Positions 12,842 through 25,770 of a DNA stretch of 64,000 nucleotides are shown one piece after another; positions within the stretch are counted from its first letter, which is position 1, and the number at the start of each line of letters is the position of its first letter. The translations under genes were made by a program, and so were the position numbers. The notes under the pieces were generated by a model. It worked only from the letters and a program-made list of their open reading frames with translations. It did no database searches and was not told the DNA's origin. This DNA comes from Larix kaempferi (lineage: Eukaryota; Streptophyta; Pinopsida; Pinales; Pinaceae): NCBI GenBank assembly GCA_027924585.1, contig BSBM01000636.1, positions 5,162,001 to 5,226,000 on the forward strand. Reading direction: 5' to 3'.

Positions 12842-13630
12842 TTGCTTAGTTTTATCCCTGAGCCTAAAAAGGTTTATAGGAGAAGACTGAACAAGCTTGC
12901 TTCTCGTAAAATCCTTGAAGAACTTAGATCTCAGTCTATTTCTGATATCCATAGTCTTTTTCAAGAAAATAACTTAGAAAATTCTGAAAACTTTGAAAAC
13001 AGTAATAATTGTTTTTCCGATACGATGGGTGATTTCTATTCTCCCCTCAACATTACTCAGATAGCAGGTCAACCACATGATATTCCAGACAAAGCTATCG
13101 ACAAACTCCCCATTTTTACTGGCACTGATGCCATTACTGCCGCTTATCATCTCAAGGCATTCTCAAAATGTACAAGTGTATATGTCAGAGATCTTGCTCA
13201 CAAGCATGATGATGTATACATGAAGCTGTTTGCCTTGTCCTTAGATGGGGATGCTGGTGACTGGTTCATCGGCTTGCCAGCTAACTCCTTTGCCACCTTG
13301 ACTGAGTTCAAAACTGCTTTCACCAACAAGTATGGTGAGAAGAAAGAACCACGTCATCAATTGGTTGCTCTAACAAACATCAAAAGAAGTGAGATGGAAA
13401 CCATGGAAGAGTTCAATAAGAAATTTACCGACTTATACAATGCAATCCCTACAGACTACAAGCCAACTCCACATACTATAATGGTCTACTACATTGAAGC
13501 TTTAAGTGGAGAGATGCAATATGAGCTTAGGGATAAAGAGCCCACTACTTTGTTAGAAGCACAGACATTGGCAACTAAGATTGATAAAAACATGCAGTCC
13601 TCTGGTAAATCAAATTTGCCTGGTTATTAA
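12842..13630 (+). CDS. Element A gag protein, N-terminal part
   Basis: This is a Ty3-type capsid (Retrotrans_gag) protein, expected to assemble the cytoplasmic particle that packages element RNA. A tract SPLNITQIAGQPHDIP is shared in form with B and G. It is followed by a helical core with the WF.GLP tract near residue 140 and EEFNKKFTDLYNAIP further on. The first ATG in frame is at 13025 (residue 62), yet the frame is open upstream to about 12770 and resembles B and E1 there. The TAA at 13628-13630 is probably a mutated CAA, because the same frame continues with gag-like sequence to 13710. The most likely call is a decaying gag, not a complete protein. Confidence 0.8.
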   Translation: MLSFIPEPKKVYRRRLNKLASRKILEELRSQSISDIHSLFQENNLENSENFENSNNCFSDTMGDFYSPLNITQIAGQPHDIPDKAIDKLPIFTGTDAITAAYHLKAFSKCTSVYVRDLAHKHDDVYMKLFALSLDGDAGDWFIGLPANSFATLTEFKTAFTNKYGEKKEPRHQLVALTNIKRSEMETMEEFNKKFTDLYNAIPTDYKPTPHTIMVYYIEALSGEMQYELRDKEPTTLLEAQTLATKIDKNMQSSGKSNLPGY

Positions 13631-13710
13631 AGGGCTCAAACTTCTTTAAAAACAGCTGAGCCTAAAGATAAAGATCCTCTAGCTGCTCTGAAAGATTCAT
13701 ACGAGAAAAG

Positions 13711-14168
13711 ATGATGGATATGTGTGAGAGGATGGAAAAGGCTGAACAGAAACATGTAGTCCAAATGAAGGAAGTGCAAAATAAAATCATAAACATAGAA
13801 AGAGCACATGTCCAACATGTTCGACAAATCCAGCAGATTCAGCCGATTCAAAGAAACTATCCTCCCGAAAACAATTGGCAGAAAAGGGCTCCCAACAATG
13901 AAAAGAGGCCTCCGAGTCAAATAGAGGCTGCTAACATAAATGAGATATATATCCCATTCTGCAGAGCTTGCCAAGAATTCCATGAAGAAGACACTTGTCA
14001 CCTTGCATGCTATATCCAAAAGCATGGTTCCCCTGAAGGGTTTGTTGGCCAGTTTTCATCAAGTGAGCCTGAGTGCATAAACTATGTAAATGACTTTTAT
14101 GATTTTCCCGAAGATAGTGGGAACCAGTTGGGTCAACCTATTACACAAAGTATGACATTTTCCCTTCA
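13711..14168 (+). pseudogene. Element A gag, middle part (frameshifted)
   Basis: This continues gag in a second frame after a stop and a shift near 13708. It shows a coiled-coil-like segment (MCERMEKAEQKHVVQMKEVQ), then a basic proline-rich stretch, then a Cys/His cluster (CRACQEFHEEDTCHLAC) that could be a degenerate zinc knuckle. Beyond about 14165 this frame stops making sense and a third frame takes over. I read it as one ancestral gag broken by one stop and two frameshifts. Confidence 0.65.
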
Positions 14169-15044
14169 GATCCCATCAAAATTTTTTATCAAAGATCGAA
14201 TTCTATTGAAGATCCTCCTCATGCCACCGAATCAAAAGACACTTATGAGTGGGAGGTTTTTCAAGACTACTTCAGTAATGATGAACGCATATGTATTCCT
14301 GATCCACCTCTAGAAGAAAACATTACAGAGATTGACACTCATGAAGAAATCCATGAAGTTTGTAATAGGTGTGATGACACTCCCATTTGTTCTCCACATG
14401 GCAGAGAGTATTCGGAAAGTTGGGTCCCTTGTGATATTTTTGAAACCCATTTGTTTGAAGAGGATTGTTATGAAGTTGAGGAGGATAGGCATAGCTTGGA
14501 GGATGACATGAGTGATGATCAGTCCATCATGGATGACATAGATATTGGAAATGATGAGTGGACCTTTTTAGAGAACCATATCTATGCCATGTCTAAAGAA
14601 GTTAATGATGAACAAAATCCCTTTGGAAATTTTGTTAATGTTAACAATCCCGCTTATGAGCATGAGGATACATGCGGCCAGGAAAATGGTAAAATTCATG
14701 AAGACTCCCCTATTTTCGGCAGGAGTATGGCTTTTGAACAGTTGAGCATAGAGGAAGAGAAGGAGATTATTTCATATGAGCAGTCAGTTGAGCATGTATC
14801 TCAGCCATCGGAAATCCCTTGTACATTAGAACAGCTCGAGGCATATGCTTTCATGGAAAATTATTTTCAGAAGAGCTTCCTGGAGAAATATGATAAGGTA
14901 CCAGATCTGCCTTGTTATCCTGAATTTCTTTACCCTATCCTGTTCTGGATAGAGTGTGCCTGCAGAAAGATTTCTTACTATATTGGGGAGCACTTCAAAT
15001 ATTTATTACATACTCATGATTCCCCATCCAGCCCTCCCTTTTAG
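14169..15044 (+). pseudogene. Element A gag, acidic C-terminal part
   Basis: The third frame is open from about 14169 to a stop at 15042-15044. It begins DPIKIFYQRS and includes CNRCDDTPIC, then a very acidic region rich in D and E. It ends in a more hydrophobic tail (YPILFWIECACRKISYYIG). It has no protease DSG or DTG motif and no polymerase motif. Element B also has a long acidic region after gag, so this may be the matching part in A. Its function is unknown. Confidence 0.55.
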
Positions 15045-15439
15045 AAGATCCAAGCAGGTTTGCACTTTCTGATAAGCATGCCCTTGTCTTGGTTGGTAAC
15101 CAAAGACAAGGTAAAAATTTGTTTTTTCATTAATCACATGCTTAAATGGTTACATTGGATTTCTGATTATACTTAACATTTTCCTTTTTGTATTATATTA
15201 GAATAGGAAAAGATTTAATTTACCTTCTGCATTTTAGATTTCTTAGAATTCATTTTCAAACAATAGAATATAGTTGGTATTTCATTTTGGTTTTTTCATA
15301 ACACATGTGCTACTGAAGGTTTTTTGTCAAGTTGAGATGTTTTTACAGGCTATATATATAAACCAGAGATTCTGGTGTTCTCGTATTCTCTCCTTGCATG
15401 AATTCCAGATCGAGCACACGTCCCGCAGTTGGAGCCAAA
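15045..15439 (+). other. Element A 3' untranslated interior
   Basis: This is AT-rich non-coding sequence between the gag relic and the 3' LTR. The last 80 bp contain ACCAGAGATTCT and end GGAGCCAAA. Both have close counterparts at the matching place in B (36373 and 36430). There is no conventional polypurine tract directly next to the LTR. Confidence 0.6.
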
Positions 15440-18400
15440 TGTTATTAACTATTTTGTACAAATAGTTGAAACCTTATTGAGCCGCCAGTGTTGGAACACA
15501 TCAGTGTTCACTTCCAGAGTATTTGGGTTTCAGAATGCAGCAGTTAGCCAGTTTTGGCTAGCCAGTTTTATTTTTGAGTCGACATGACCATGGCCCCATG
15601 GGGTTTGTAATAAAGTGTGCTAGTAGGATCTGAGTGTCTCGGATCCCCATGACTTGATTAAGCAACTAAGGCATTCTAGGGAGTTTTTTCCCTTGTCAAT
15701 TATACTTTGCTTATAGCCGAGCTATAATCGATGAGGTTTTCTCCCGCTCCTCCAAAGCTGGAATGCCCAATTTTGAAAATTTAGCCATGGGGGGTTATTA
15801 GAGTCCAACTGATGTATATAAGCCTACTAGACACTGTTAGAATAGGTGTCGGTCATGTCCTAGGTCCATAAAACCCTCAGAAAAAATTTCGAAAAAAAAT
15901 TTTACCGGGTCCGTCGAATTTGGGTTTTTAATTATTTTTTAAATTTAATAAATTTCTCTATAGTTTAAATAGAGAAATAATAATTTGTAATATGTCAGTC
16001 GTCCGGGGTCCGAATTCAGTGATTGGTGGCTCGTTTCATAAGACAAAAATCACACATGACCTATGGACCAGCTAAACCCAAGTTTCGGATGTCATTTAGG
16101 CCTCGTAATTAATATTTTCTCTAAAAAGCCATTTACAGAGAAATTATTAATTAAAAAAATAAAAATGATTATTTTGGAGATAATCCAAATCTCTCCAAAA
16201 TAATCCAAATGGAATAAAGTAAAAGGCTAAATGACATGGCACTCAGCATCTATGAAGATTCCAATCATCTCAGTCAACATTCAATCAAGTATACAGTCAG
16301 CACAAGTAGATCTCTCCAAGCTAATTCGCCCTCCATGCATGCAAAGTTGAGTTTGATGATGTGGAGATCATATTTAATGGAAATTGGTTGGTGTGATTTG
16401 CATTTAATGAAGAGTGGGGGCACCTTGCCTAGGTGGAGGCCACCTCCCACTCTCAACCACCATGATTGCAATCTAAAAGATGTCAAACTCCAAGTACGTA
16501 CCACCTCCAATCACGCCTTCTCCAAGCTAGCTCACGTCAACCTCTTTTTGAGCTCAAGTTTCACACATGGCATTTGAATATTGGTTGGTGATTATTCCAA
16601 GAATGGGATGGGGGGCGCCTTGCCTAGGTGGAGGCCACCTCCCCATCCATGTAGACTTTGAACTCAAGTTCTAGATTGGAGTTAGCACTCCAAGTTTGAT
16701 TGACATGTATTTCGATTGGTTGAGACTAGTTATTGATTGGAAATCGACTTTAGTTAGGTGCCATTGGCTTCCATCATGCCAATTCGACTTAGGGTTTTAG
16801 TTGTTAGCCTTTGCTATATAATGAGGCTCTTTTTCCCTCATTCTAGATGGATTTTTTAGGCAAAGAAACTCTGGAGAATTTGTAAGCATTTTTATTGTTA
16901 ATAAAGTTGAGACTTTGGAGGTCAAAAACGTGGAGGCTCTTGATGTTCATTGCTTCACTTGAGAATCAAGGTGATATTGTTTTGCATTTGTATTTGGGGC
17001 TTTTAAGTTGTAGATCATGTTCAAGATGGCTAACAATCTAGCACAAGCAAGCATGTATCTAGTTCTTTTCACTTAAATATTCTTGTTTTATATATATTAT
17101 CCCATGCTTAAGGTTCTTGCAAGTACATCTTCACTCCACATAAGGCCAAAGGAGTTTCAAGCTTTATGGATTTGAGAAACAAGAGAATCTAGCTCTTCTC
17201 CATCAAACACCCAAACACTTTCTCAGTTACTGGTTACTTGGATCTACCTTCATTCTTGTGGAAACCCTTTCCAGATCTTAATCCAAAGTTGAAGTTGTTT
17301 TTGTTTTAAAGCCTTAGATTAGTTTGCCATAAGGTTGAAGTTCCTTCACCTTGGGGAATAACTTGGGATTTTTTCCCTTATGCTCTCTTCAACATTTGTT
17401 TTTGGCGTATCACCGGTTAACCGGAGGATTTCCATGGCAGTGTTTCAAGCCCTCAAGTGTTCCACTTGAGTCCCATTTCCATCCATTCGTTTTTCCTCTC
17501 CTTTCGCTCCATTTTACCCATCTTCCATCCGCTCCAAGTTTTGCCTCTCTCTCCCATTCGCTCCCCTTCCTTGTTGAGCCTCTTCCTTCTCCCATCCACC
17601 TTCGCAAAAGCCCAAAAAGACAAGTTAGACTTAGATTTGTTAAAGTTAGTAAATTTTTCTTTTTGAAAAGAGTTAGTTGAGGCATATTAAAAGGTCATTT
17701 AGGACTTGCATTTAGTCTTTTTTCTTAAGTTTTATAGTTTCATTTCAAAAGTAGAAAAGTTGGCATATAGGATAGTGTGAAATTTTGTGGTTGCATTCTC
17801 ATTCCCACTGTTTTTTGGAGCATTTTAGCTTGCTGGTCCGTTTTACCATCTTAGTAATTTCAAGTTAAAATCTCATGCTTTCTATGTTTTAGACCTTAGT
17901 TTTCATTTATAGACTTAGTTTCAAAGTTTATTTGATTTTTTCTAACACTAAAGGGTGCCTGTTGAGTTGTTTCGAGCTTGTGTAGGTGATTTGAGAGGGA
18001 GATACTTGGTAGATCTTGAGCAAAAGATCAAAGCAAAATCAAATCAATGCCATAAGGAGTGATTGAACATACACGATCTTATTATCCTTTGTAAAACTTT
18101 TCAAGAGTTCATTTCAAGTTTAAAGTCTTATCTCTCAAAAAGTCCTTCAAGGTTTTAAAACCCAATGCACTTGTAAAAATTAATAAAAGTTTTTAGTGGA
18201 GGAGTCCTCCACCTTCGGGTTTCTTCCCCATTTGGGGAAGAGTGTTGGGTTTGCTTAGCTTAGATCTTTTCAGTTCATGTTTTAGAGTATTTTATTTTCA
18301 TCTTGTCGCTTCTCTCTCAAGTTTTGACCAGAGTAAGCTAACTTTGGGATTGTATCCCAAAGGCCACATAGTTTTGTGGTAGCTTCTTGGTCCCCCATCA

Positions 18401-19745
18401 GCATCTTGTGGACATCCAACTAGCTGGAAGGTTTCCAAGACTGATGGTTCTAGTGGTTGACCTTGTTCGGAGGTTGATCCCACCTTTAGAGTAGAATTGC
18501 TTGGTAGAACACTAGATCTTTCAGTTATTTCATTTTATTTTGCAAATAGCATGCTAGCAGTGTTTCACATCTATTTGAGCTATCACATGATTTAAAGGTT
18601 GTAAAATTGCAATATCTTGTTATCACAACTGCTTCTTGCTTCTTAAAACGAACAAAGTCTCCTGAACTTGGCCAAATCCAAGTCAAGAGCACTCTCTGTC
18701 GGAGAGCATTGTTAGACTTGCATCTTCCCCTGCATTAGGCATTTTAAAGTAGGAAGTCTCTTGAACTGTGGTCTTAAGACTAAGTCAAGAGCGCACTCTG
18801 TCAGAGAGTTGAACAAGTGCTCTTAATAATAAAACTTTTCAATCCACATTTCCCCCTTAATTAATTTGTCTTGGCCATTTATCCAACACCCGTATGCTCT
18901 GCCAACCGGAAACGGTTGGACTAGTACTCAGAAAGGTGAAGGATTTGATAAGCTCATAAGTGATAATTAATTAAAACTTTCACCCCCATAACCAACGAAC
19001 CGGCGTTGTTCAAAAAGTATTTTAAGCAGTTCTCAGGGGAGGCGCCGGATTGCCCAATCTGCGACACAGTGGCTGGTTAGCATTGTGCGCCTCGCTGTGA
19101 TTCCAGACAGGTCCGACATGTCTCTTAAAGGAGCTGCTTAGAATGTCTTTCCGGACACTCTTTTGATATCCTTGGTTTTAGCCATAATAATCAAGAACAT
19201 CTAAAACACTTAAAATTTACCAAGAACAATTTCAAAATGATCTCACAAACAGCTACTTTTGACTTACACTTTTCAGGATCGCAAGTATTTTATTTGACTC
19301 CATTTGGCAATGGTCTTTAAAAGGTCTTATATATCTTCTGATTCTGGACCATATGTCCTTGTCATTTGTTTATTCTTTATCTTGTGGATGCTTTATTTTA
19401 ATTCTAAGTCAAAGTATTTTGTCATCTTTTAAATTTGTATCTTGTGGAATTTTCAACGTGGATTGCGTGTTTAATTGTGTTCTCATCATTATACAAACTC
19501 ATAAACAACACTCATCCGCATCACCCCATACAAGAAACATTTTAAAACACAAGAGCCTTAGTGAAACTCTTTTTTAGCGACTACCCCCCTTAGCTTCGTT
19601 AGGAGTTAGCCTAAATGGAGGAGCTGGGATTCAGGTGACAGTACCTGGCTCATTGCTTGCCCCCAAGGCCACACCTCTCTCACTTATAGTGAAGAGATAG
19701 ATTTCGAAAGATTTCTGATGCTGGTGTGCAGTTTGGCGGACAACA
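15440..19745 (+). repeat. Element A 3' LTR
   Basis: It starts TGTTATTAAC and ends GCGGACAACA. It is collinear with the 5' LTR apart from scattered substitutions and a few 1-nt indels. Confidence 0.9.
16815..16821 (+). promoter_or_regulatory. TATA box in A 3' LTR
   Basis: TATATAA is identical in context to the copy at 9675. Confidence 0.55.
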
Positions 19746-20441
19746 CTATCCATTGAGCTTCAATAAGTGGCCTAAATCATACATTGGTTGAACACTTGTC
19801 ACATCTTAAACCTCTTCAACCATACTTAAACTCTTGGGCTCACCTAAGCTTGCATTGGTTTCCGTACCTCAACTTTCATTTCCCCCTAGGAACTTGTTAT
19901 CACACAACTTGTACTTGTCCCTAGTGGTATCCCATCCGAGATGGTAGAGGAGATGGACAACTAAAGAGGTGACCCAAGAGATGCCACAGTTCCCAATGCA
20001 AGCTGGGAGTCACGTCAACCGAGGCACTCTTCACTTTAGATCAAGATGACTCAAGACCTAGGGGGAGACCCTATAACCAATCAAAGATGATTGGACCCAA
20101 ACAAAGGTTCCTAGGGATATGTAAAAGGAAAGTTACAGAAACCAATGCAAGGTTAGGTGGACTTAGAAGTTTAAATGTGGTTGAAAGGGGGTTAGGAAAT
20201 GAGTTATGCTTCAACCAATGAAAGATTTAGGCCACATGATAAGATAAGATGACAAGATCTAGTACCATGAAATACACATGTGGGACCCACTTCCTTGGGA
20301 TATGGAAATGGCTCAAATGGGACCCACAAGGTGAAGTTAAGGGTGAAAAAGGTACTAAGGGGTATGTAATGAGTAGATCTATGGATCTAAGTTGAAATTA
20401 GAGATACCCACATATGGGATCTAGGAGATGACACAACTCCC

Positions 20442-21440
20442 AAGGAGTGCGAATTGCCCTAGGTGGACTAGTGCCTTGGTGGATGGGCTAATGGAGTCAA
20501 AAGAGATGTCAATTTGTAGATTGGGACACCTAGGATGCAAATCAAGTGGGCTATTCAAGATATGGTGGTTGGATCATAGTAGATCTAATATTTCACTAAG
20601 TGACCCAAGTGGACAACTTTCCCCAAAACAAGGAATGCTACCCCCAAGGTAGAACTTCACAAAGTGATATACTAGGTAGGGGTTTCAAGGTATGCTCTTT
20701 TCAAATCAAGCGGGATCACAACTACCCATGTCCTAGAAGTGGGCAAACCCAAATACCCAAGGAGTGCGACTTTGCCCAAGGAGGGTTAAAAGCATGGCAA
20801 GGTGTGTCAAATCAAGTCCAATGGCCACCAAATTGTAGATCCAAGTAATTTAGGCAAGTATCAATGTGGATCTTGAAAATCAAGGGCATCCAATGGCTAG
20901 ATCTCCATAGATCTGAGATTGAAAATGCATCACCAAATTGAACCAAGTGGGGCACAACCCTCAAAATGAGGAATGGGGCCCACAAGGCAAAAATCAACAA
21001 GGTGAAGCACTAGGGGTAGGTTATCAAGTGAGGAGAGTATGAATCAAGTGGGATCTCACCTACCCATGTGTTGGATCTAACCCAATTAGCTTCTCCCAAG
21101 GAGTGCGATTTGCCTCAAGAGGGCTACTTTGCCTTGAAAAGTGTGTCAAATGGAACCCAATCACCACCAAACTATAGATCCGGATTGTCGTGGATACTAT
21201 AGAGGTGTGTTTTCAATATCTTTTCAAAAGCTTGGCTAGATCCAAGTAGATCTAAGAAAAAACAAAAATGAGGGTTTTGATTTTAATGTAATTTTGACCA
21301 ATGGGATGGATAGCAAGCGAAATCAATACGTACCTTGTAGATCTTACCTCAAAAGCTTGCGGCCTCTTAGCATATGGAGAATTCTTGCCCTAGTTACAAT
21401 TCCAAGCTTGATCCAAGTGTCTTCAACCAATAGCATTCAA
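20442..21440 (-). repeat. Diverged tandem modules (about 320-340 bp) within S1 LTR
   Basis: AAGGAGTGCG recurs at 20442, 20759 and 21098. Each copy is followed by a GTGTCAAA-type string, a 'tagatc' string and a CCCACAAGG-type string. Equivalent triplets are present in S2 and, inverted, in the B LTRs near 30895, 31232 and 31541. Confidence 0.6.
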
Positions 21441-21844
21441 ACCCTAGGAGGAAATGTGTCCCATGAAAACCTGCAAATCAAACTACATCAAGTTAGATTT
21501 GATCTACAAATCCATAAGATCTAAGCATGTCATATCGAGAAAGCAATCAATGGACAAAGCACAATTGAAAAACTCCCTCTCTATGAAGACGTCTTGCTCA
21601 TGGGGGATGTGAGCAACCCCTACAATCTTCCCACAAAGCAAAATCGTTGAACTAGCTTGAGCAATTCGGCCTCCCTCTCTTGAAGTCGATTTCACCTGAA
21701 AAGAAAACAATGTCTAGAAGCAAAATATCCAAGAACATATGCAAGAGCAACCCAATCAAAGCCAAGAAGTAGATCTCCAAAATATTCTTTTCATTCCAAG
21801 TTTTCTAGAGCCTAAAGGTGAGCTCTACAATAGGGGGTCTCCTC

Positions 21845-21852
21845 CTTATATA
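21845..21852 (-). promoter_or_regulatory. TATA box of S1 LTR
   Basis: CTTATATA on the plus strand reads TATATAAG on the element strand, followed by the GAGGAGACCCCC block seen in H. Confidence 0.6.
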
Positions 21853-23935
21853 GGATAATAAAGACCAAAACCCTAGATCTCAAAACCACTTTACAACAAA
21901 ATGAGTGGTTGAGATTAAAAGATCTCAATACATGATCAATGGCTAAGATGAAAACATAACAATATAACACATGGATCACTCAAATAATGATGACATCATA
22001 GCTAAAAGGTACTCATGGAGGGTGACGTCATCCACTAGAGGGGGTAAAAGTACAAAATCCCACCTCGTATGACTAGGAGATGACACATGGAGCTCATGGT
22101 GGGGCTAGGAGGCATCAATCCTTACTAGCTCATCTCCATGGCACAATAAAATAATAAAATATGTCCAAAATAAATATAAATGATCAAATCTGTCCTCAAA
22201 ATCTGTGACAGACAAGCAGTAAAAGGCCTCCTGTAGCCTTTGTGGACCAAACCAAGTGGTGAAAACTGGCTGGAAGATAAGGGGTTGACCCTGGAAGACC
22301 TCTGTGAAAACCAAGTGCCAAAACCTTGCCTCAATTGCCCAAATCAAATTCCTCAGTGACCCTTTTATCCCATCTCTGGACTGCCTCGGTAACTGTGAAA
22401 GTGCTGAAACTGCCTCCTAGGGCACTTGCGCTGTCAAACTGAGCCTCCCAGGCTCTTTAGAAGGGGGGATAAATGGTAATAACAAGTGGATGGACCACCC
22501 TGTCCTCATACAGCGCCCTAGGTGAACTGGCCTCTCATGGCCCCTACTGCTCAGGCTGGGAAATCAGCCCCAAATCTGGTAAACAAGTGTAAAACTGCAT
22601 CTATCACTGTCAGAAGTGCCCGGAACTGAGAGATAAGTGTCTCATTGGATCCAGAAAACCCAAAACTACTAAGAATGTGTACTCATACACCATGGGTTTC
22701 CCTGATGGGCTAGCTGTAGGATCCACCATATATGGACAATGCATAATCTGATGATCTGAAGTAATAATAAAACCTGTTGAACTGTATCAATCACCATCTG
22801 AATCATATGTCCATCATATAGTATCATAAATAGGAGTATGTGGGCCCATACATCATCATCAATAAGCCATTCATGGCCCACATCATCACAGATCCCAAGA
22901 AATGACCAAGGATAAATCATATCAGTAGACTAAGACATGTTCCTCTAATCATACTGTTATCACACAACTTGTAGTTGCCCCTAGTGGTATCCCATCCGGG
23001 ACGGTAGAGGAGATGGGCAACTAAAGAGGTGACCCAAGAGATGCCACGGTTCCCAATGCAAGGTGGGAGTCACGTCAACCGAGGCACTCTTCGGTTTAGG
23101 TCAGGATGAATCAAGACCTAGGGGGAGACCCTATAACCAATCAAAGATGATTGGACCCAAACAAAGGTTCCTAGGGATAAGTAAATAATGAGTTACGGAA
23201 ACCAATGCAAGGTCAAGTGGACATAGAAGTTAAAGTATGGTTGAAGGTGGTTTGAGAAATGATTAGTGTTTCAACCAATGTATGATTTAGGCCACATGAT
23301 TAGTTATGATGGCAAGATATAGTACCATGTACTACACAAGTAGGTCCTACTTTCTTGGGATATGTGAAATGGCTTAAAGTGGACCCACAAGGTGAAATTA
23401 AGGGATGCAATTGGCACGAGAGGATATATGATAAGTAGATCTATGGATCTAAGTTGAAATTAGGAGTACCCATGCACCGGATCTAAGGTTTGACACAATT
23501 CCCAAGGAGTGCGACTTGCTTGAGGAGGACTAGTGCCTTGTTGAATGGGTTAATGGAGTCAAAAGATATGTCAAAGTATAGATCGGGACACCTAGAGGTC
23601 AAGACAAGTGGGCTAATTGAGATAGTGTGGTTGGATCTAGCTAAATCTAGGTTTTCATGAAATGACCCAAGTGGACCACAATCCCTTAAAACAAGGAATG
23701 CTACCCCCAAGGCAGATCATCACAAAATGATACTCTGGACCTAGGTTTCAAGATATGCCCGTTCCAAACTCACAAAAATCTCAACCACCCACTTCCTCAA
23801 AGTGGGCAAACTCACTCACCCAAGGGAGTGCGACTTTGCTCAAGGAGGGCTAAAAGGTGGATAAGGTGGGCCAAATCAAGCCCAATGGCCACCAAATTAT
23901 AGTTCCAAGTAGCTTATGCACTGATCTATGTGGAT

Positions 23936-24792
23936 CTATGTTGCATGGGTACCCGTACCGGGGGGTCGGGTACACGTACCCGTACTGGGTACGCGTACCG
24001 GGTACTTGGGTACTTCAATGGTACGTTCCCAGCCGTACCTAGCCGTACCCAAATTCAAACTCGCGTACCGGGTACTTCACTTATGAAAACAGGGTACTTG
24101 CATGGATTTTGGTACGCCGTACCGCATGTTTGGGTACTCGGGAGGTACGGCCGTTGGGAAATTTACCTGAGCTTTCTGTCGAGGGGGGTCGATTTGCAAT
24201 GTTTGATGTTTAAAATTTTAAAAATTAAAAAATAAAACATTGAAACACATGTTATGTGGGCACTTACCCCTTACCTAAACCTGCGCGGCACTCCATTTCT
24301 CACTGCTAGTGCTCTGTGCTCACTACTCCAATGATGCCTGTCTACAGAGCTTCCTGACAGAGGACCTTAGTGATGCTGATGACATTGATCCCGAGGACGC
24401 TGATGACATGGCTTGAGGAAGCCAAATCAGCTATCTTGTTCATTGTTCAATGTTTACTGTTTTGAACTTTCTTTTTCATGTCTGGAAATGCCATTCAGTC
24501 TTCCACTTGATATCTACTATGAGTCTATGTCATATGATTTATCAAAATTTATTATTTTATGTTTCAAATTTTCAATGTGAATGTTCATATGAATCATTGA
24601 ATTTAGAAATATCAAATATACATGTATGATGTGATGTGACATGTTTTATTTTTATAAATTTTAATATATATATATATATATATATATACAGTACCCCTGA
24701 CGTACCCAAGTACCCTGTTTCAAAAAGTGGCGTCCCCGTCCCCGTCCCCGTACCTGTACCCGTCCCCGTACCCACGTTTCCTGGCAACTTAG
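23936..24792. mobile_element. Non-autonomous hAT-like transposon, GGTACC subterminal repeats
   Basis: A 857-bp insertion in S2 has an 8-bp TSD ATGTGGAT (23928-23935, 24793-24800). The inverted ends CTATGTTGCATGG and CTAAGTTGCCAGG match at 10 of 13 positions. The ends carry dense GGGTACCC, CGTACC and GGTACGG motifs (23948-24145, 24690-24775), including a run of CCCCGT units. An AT dinucleotide tract lies at 24665-24688. It has the same architecture as the element at 101-1456 but a different terminal motif. A possible transposase tail is embedded at 24341-24416. Confidence 0.75.
24341..24416 (+). pseudogene. Possible hAT transposase C-terminal remnant
   Basis: A short frame reads LQSFLTEDLSDADDIDPEDADDMA and then stops at TGA. 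Acidic tails of this kind end many plant hAT transposases, and the remnant sits inside an element with hAT-like termini. The match is by style only, and no dimerisation domain is visible upstream. Confidence 0.35.
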
Positions 24793-25762
24793 ATGTGGAT
24801 CTAGAAAATCAAGTCAATCCAAAGGGTTAGATCTTACTAGATCTGATCTTTAAGATGCAATGTGGTTCAAAAGGGGGTTTTAATCCCTTAAAATGTGGAA
24901 TGATGCCCACAAGGTAGAAATCACCCAAGTAAAAGTCTGGTGGTAGGTTATCAAGTGTGTAGATTACAAATCAAGCGGGATCTCACCTACCCATATGCTA
25001 GATATAACCCAACAAGCCTCTCCAAGGAAGTGCGATTTGGTTCAAGAGGGCTATGTTGCCTTGAAAAGTGTGTCAATTTTAACCCAATCACCACCAAACT
25101 ATAGATCCAACTAAGGGTGGAGGCTATAGAGGTGGGTTCTTAAGATCTTTTCAAAAGCAAGGCTAGATCTAAGTAGATCTAAGAAAAAACAAAAATGAGG
25201 GTTTTAATTAATTAGGGTTTGTGACCAATGAAGATAGAATGGATGGAAAGAGGCACATACCTTGTAGATCTTACCTCAATTGCTTATGGCCACCTTGCAA
25301 ATTGATAGCATTCTCCTATGTGTATATTCAAGAGTGAGATCCAAGAGCTCCAACCAAAACGTCCTCCTCCAAGATAGCCAAATCGTCCTCCTCCTACAAG
25401 ACAAGATCAAAGAAACAAGTCAAGTAAGAGGATTATGAAAATGATAGAAAGATGTAATAGAAAGCATCAACTATGTCACAAAGATACAATAATGATACTC
25501 CCTGTCACAAGATACACCCAAGAGAGAATATGTGGATCCCTCCAACAATAACCCTCAAGAAATCGCCCTCCTCTCCATCAATTCGACTTTCCTGCAAGAA
25601 AACTAGTAGAAGCACCAAAATCCACAATGATACATAGAAGAGATACTGTATACTCAATATGCAAGAGAATCCACAAGACAAGAGAGATATGCTCCAAAAA
25701 GAAGTGTTCTATTCCAATACTCCAGAGCTCCAAAGGTGAGCTATACAATAGGGGGTCTCCTC

Positions 25763-25770
25763 CTTATATA
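25763..25770 (-). promoter_or_regulatory. TATA box of S2 LTR
   Basis: CTTATATA on the plus strand sits in the same context as S1 at 21845. Confidence 0.6.

Larger units (their letters stand above)
8300..19745 (+). mobile_element. Element A: complete non-autonomous Ty3-type LTR retrotransposon (gag only)
   Basis: The element is 11.4 kb, with LTRs at 8300-12607 and 15440-19745 and a 2.8-kb interior. A perfect 5-bp TSD CTATC flanks it (8295-8299, 19746-19750). In a 600-bp sample (9061-9660 against 16201-16800) I count about 9 differences, so it is fairly young. The interior carries a tRNA-Asp primer site and a decayed gag-like gene, but no protease, reverse transcriptase, RNase H or integrase. 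This is the layout of gag-only elements (called TR-GAG or LARD in the literature), which need enzymes from a partner element. It is inserted in H. Confidence 0.92.

Noticed and set aside
13636-14025. 129-codon frame on the minus strand
   Set aside because: It is antisense to the gag coiled-coil and zinc-knuckle region and has the composition of a reverse-strand shadow.
24572-24830. Frames encoding GT or VP repeats
   Set aside because: They are translations of the CCCCGT and AT simple repeats at the end of the hAT-like element.
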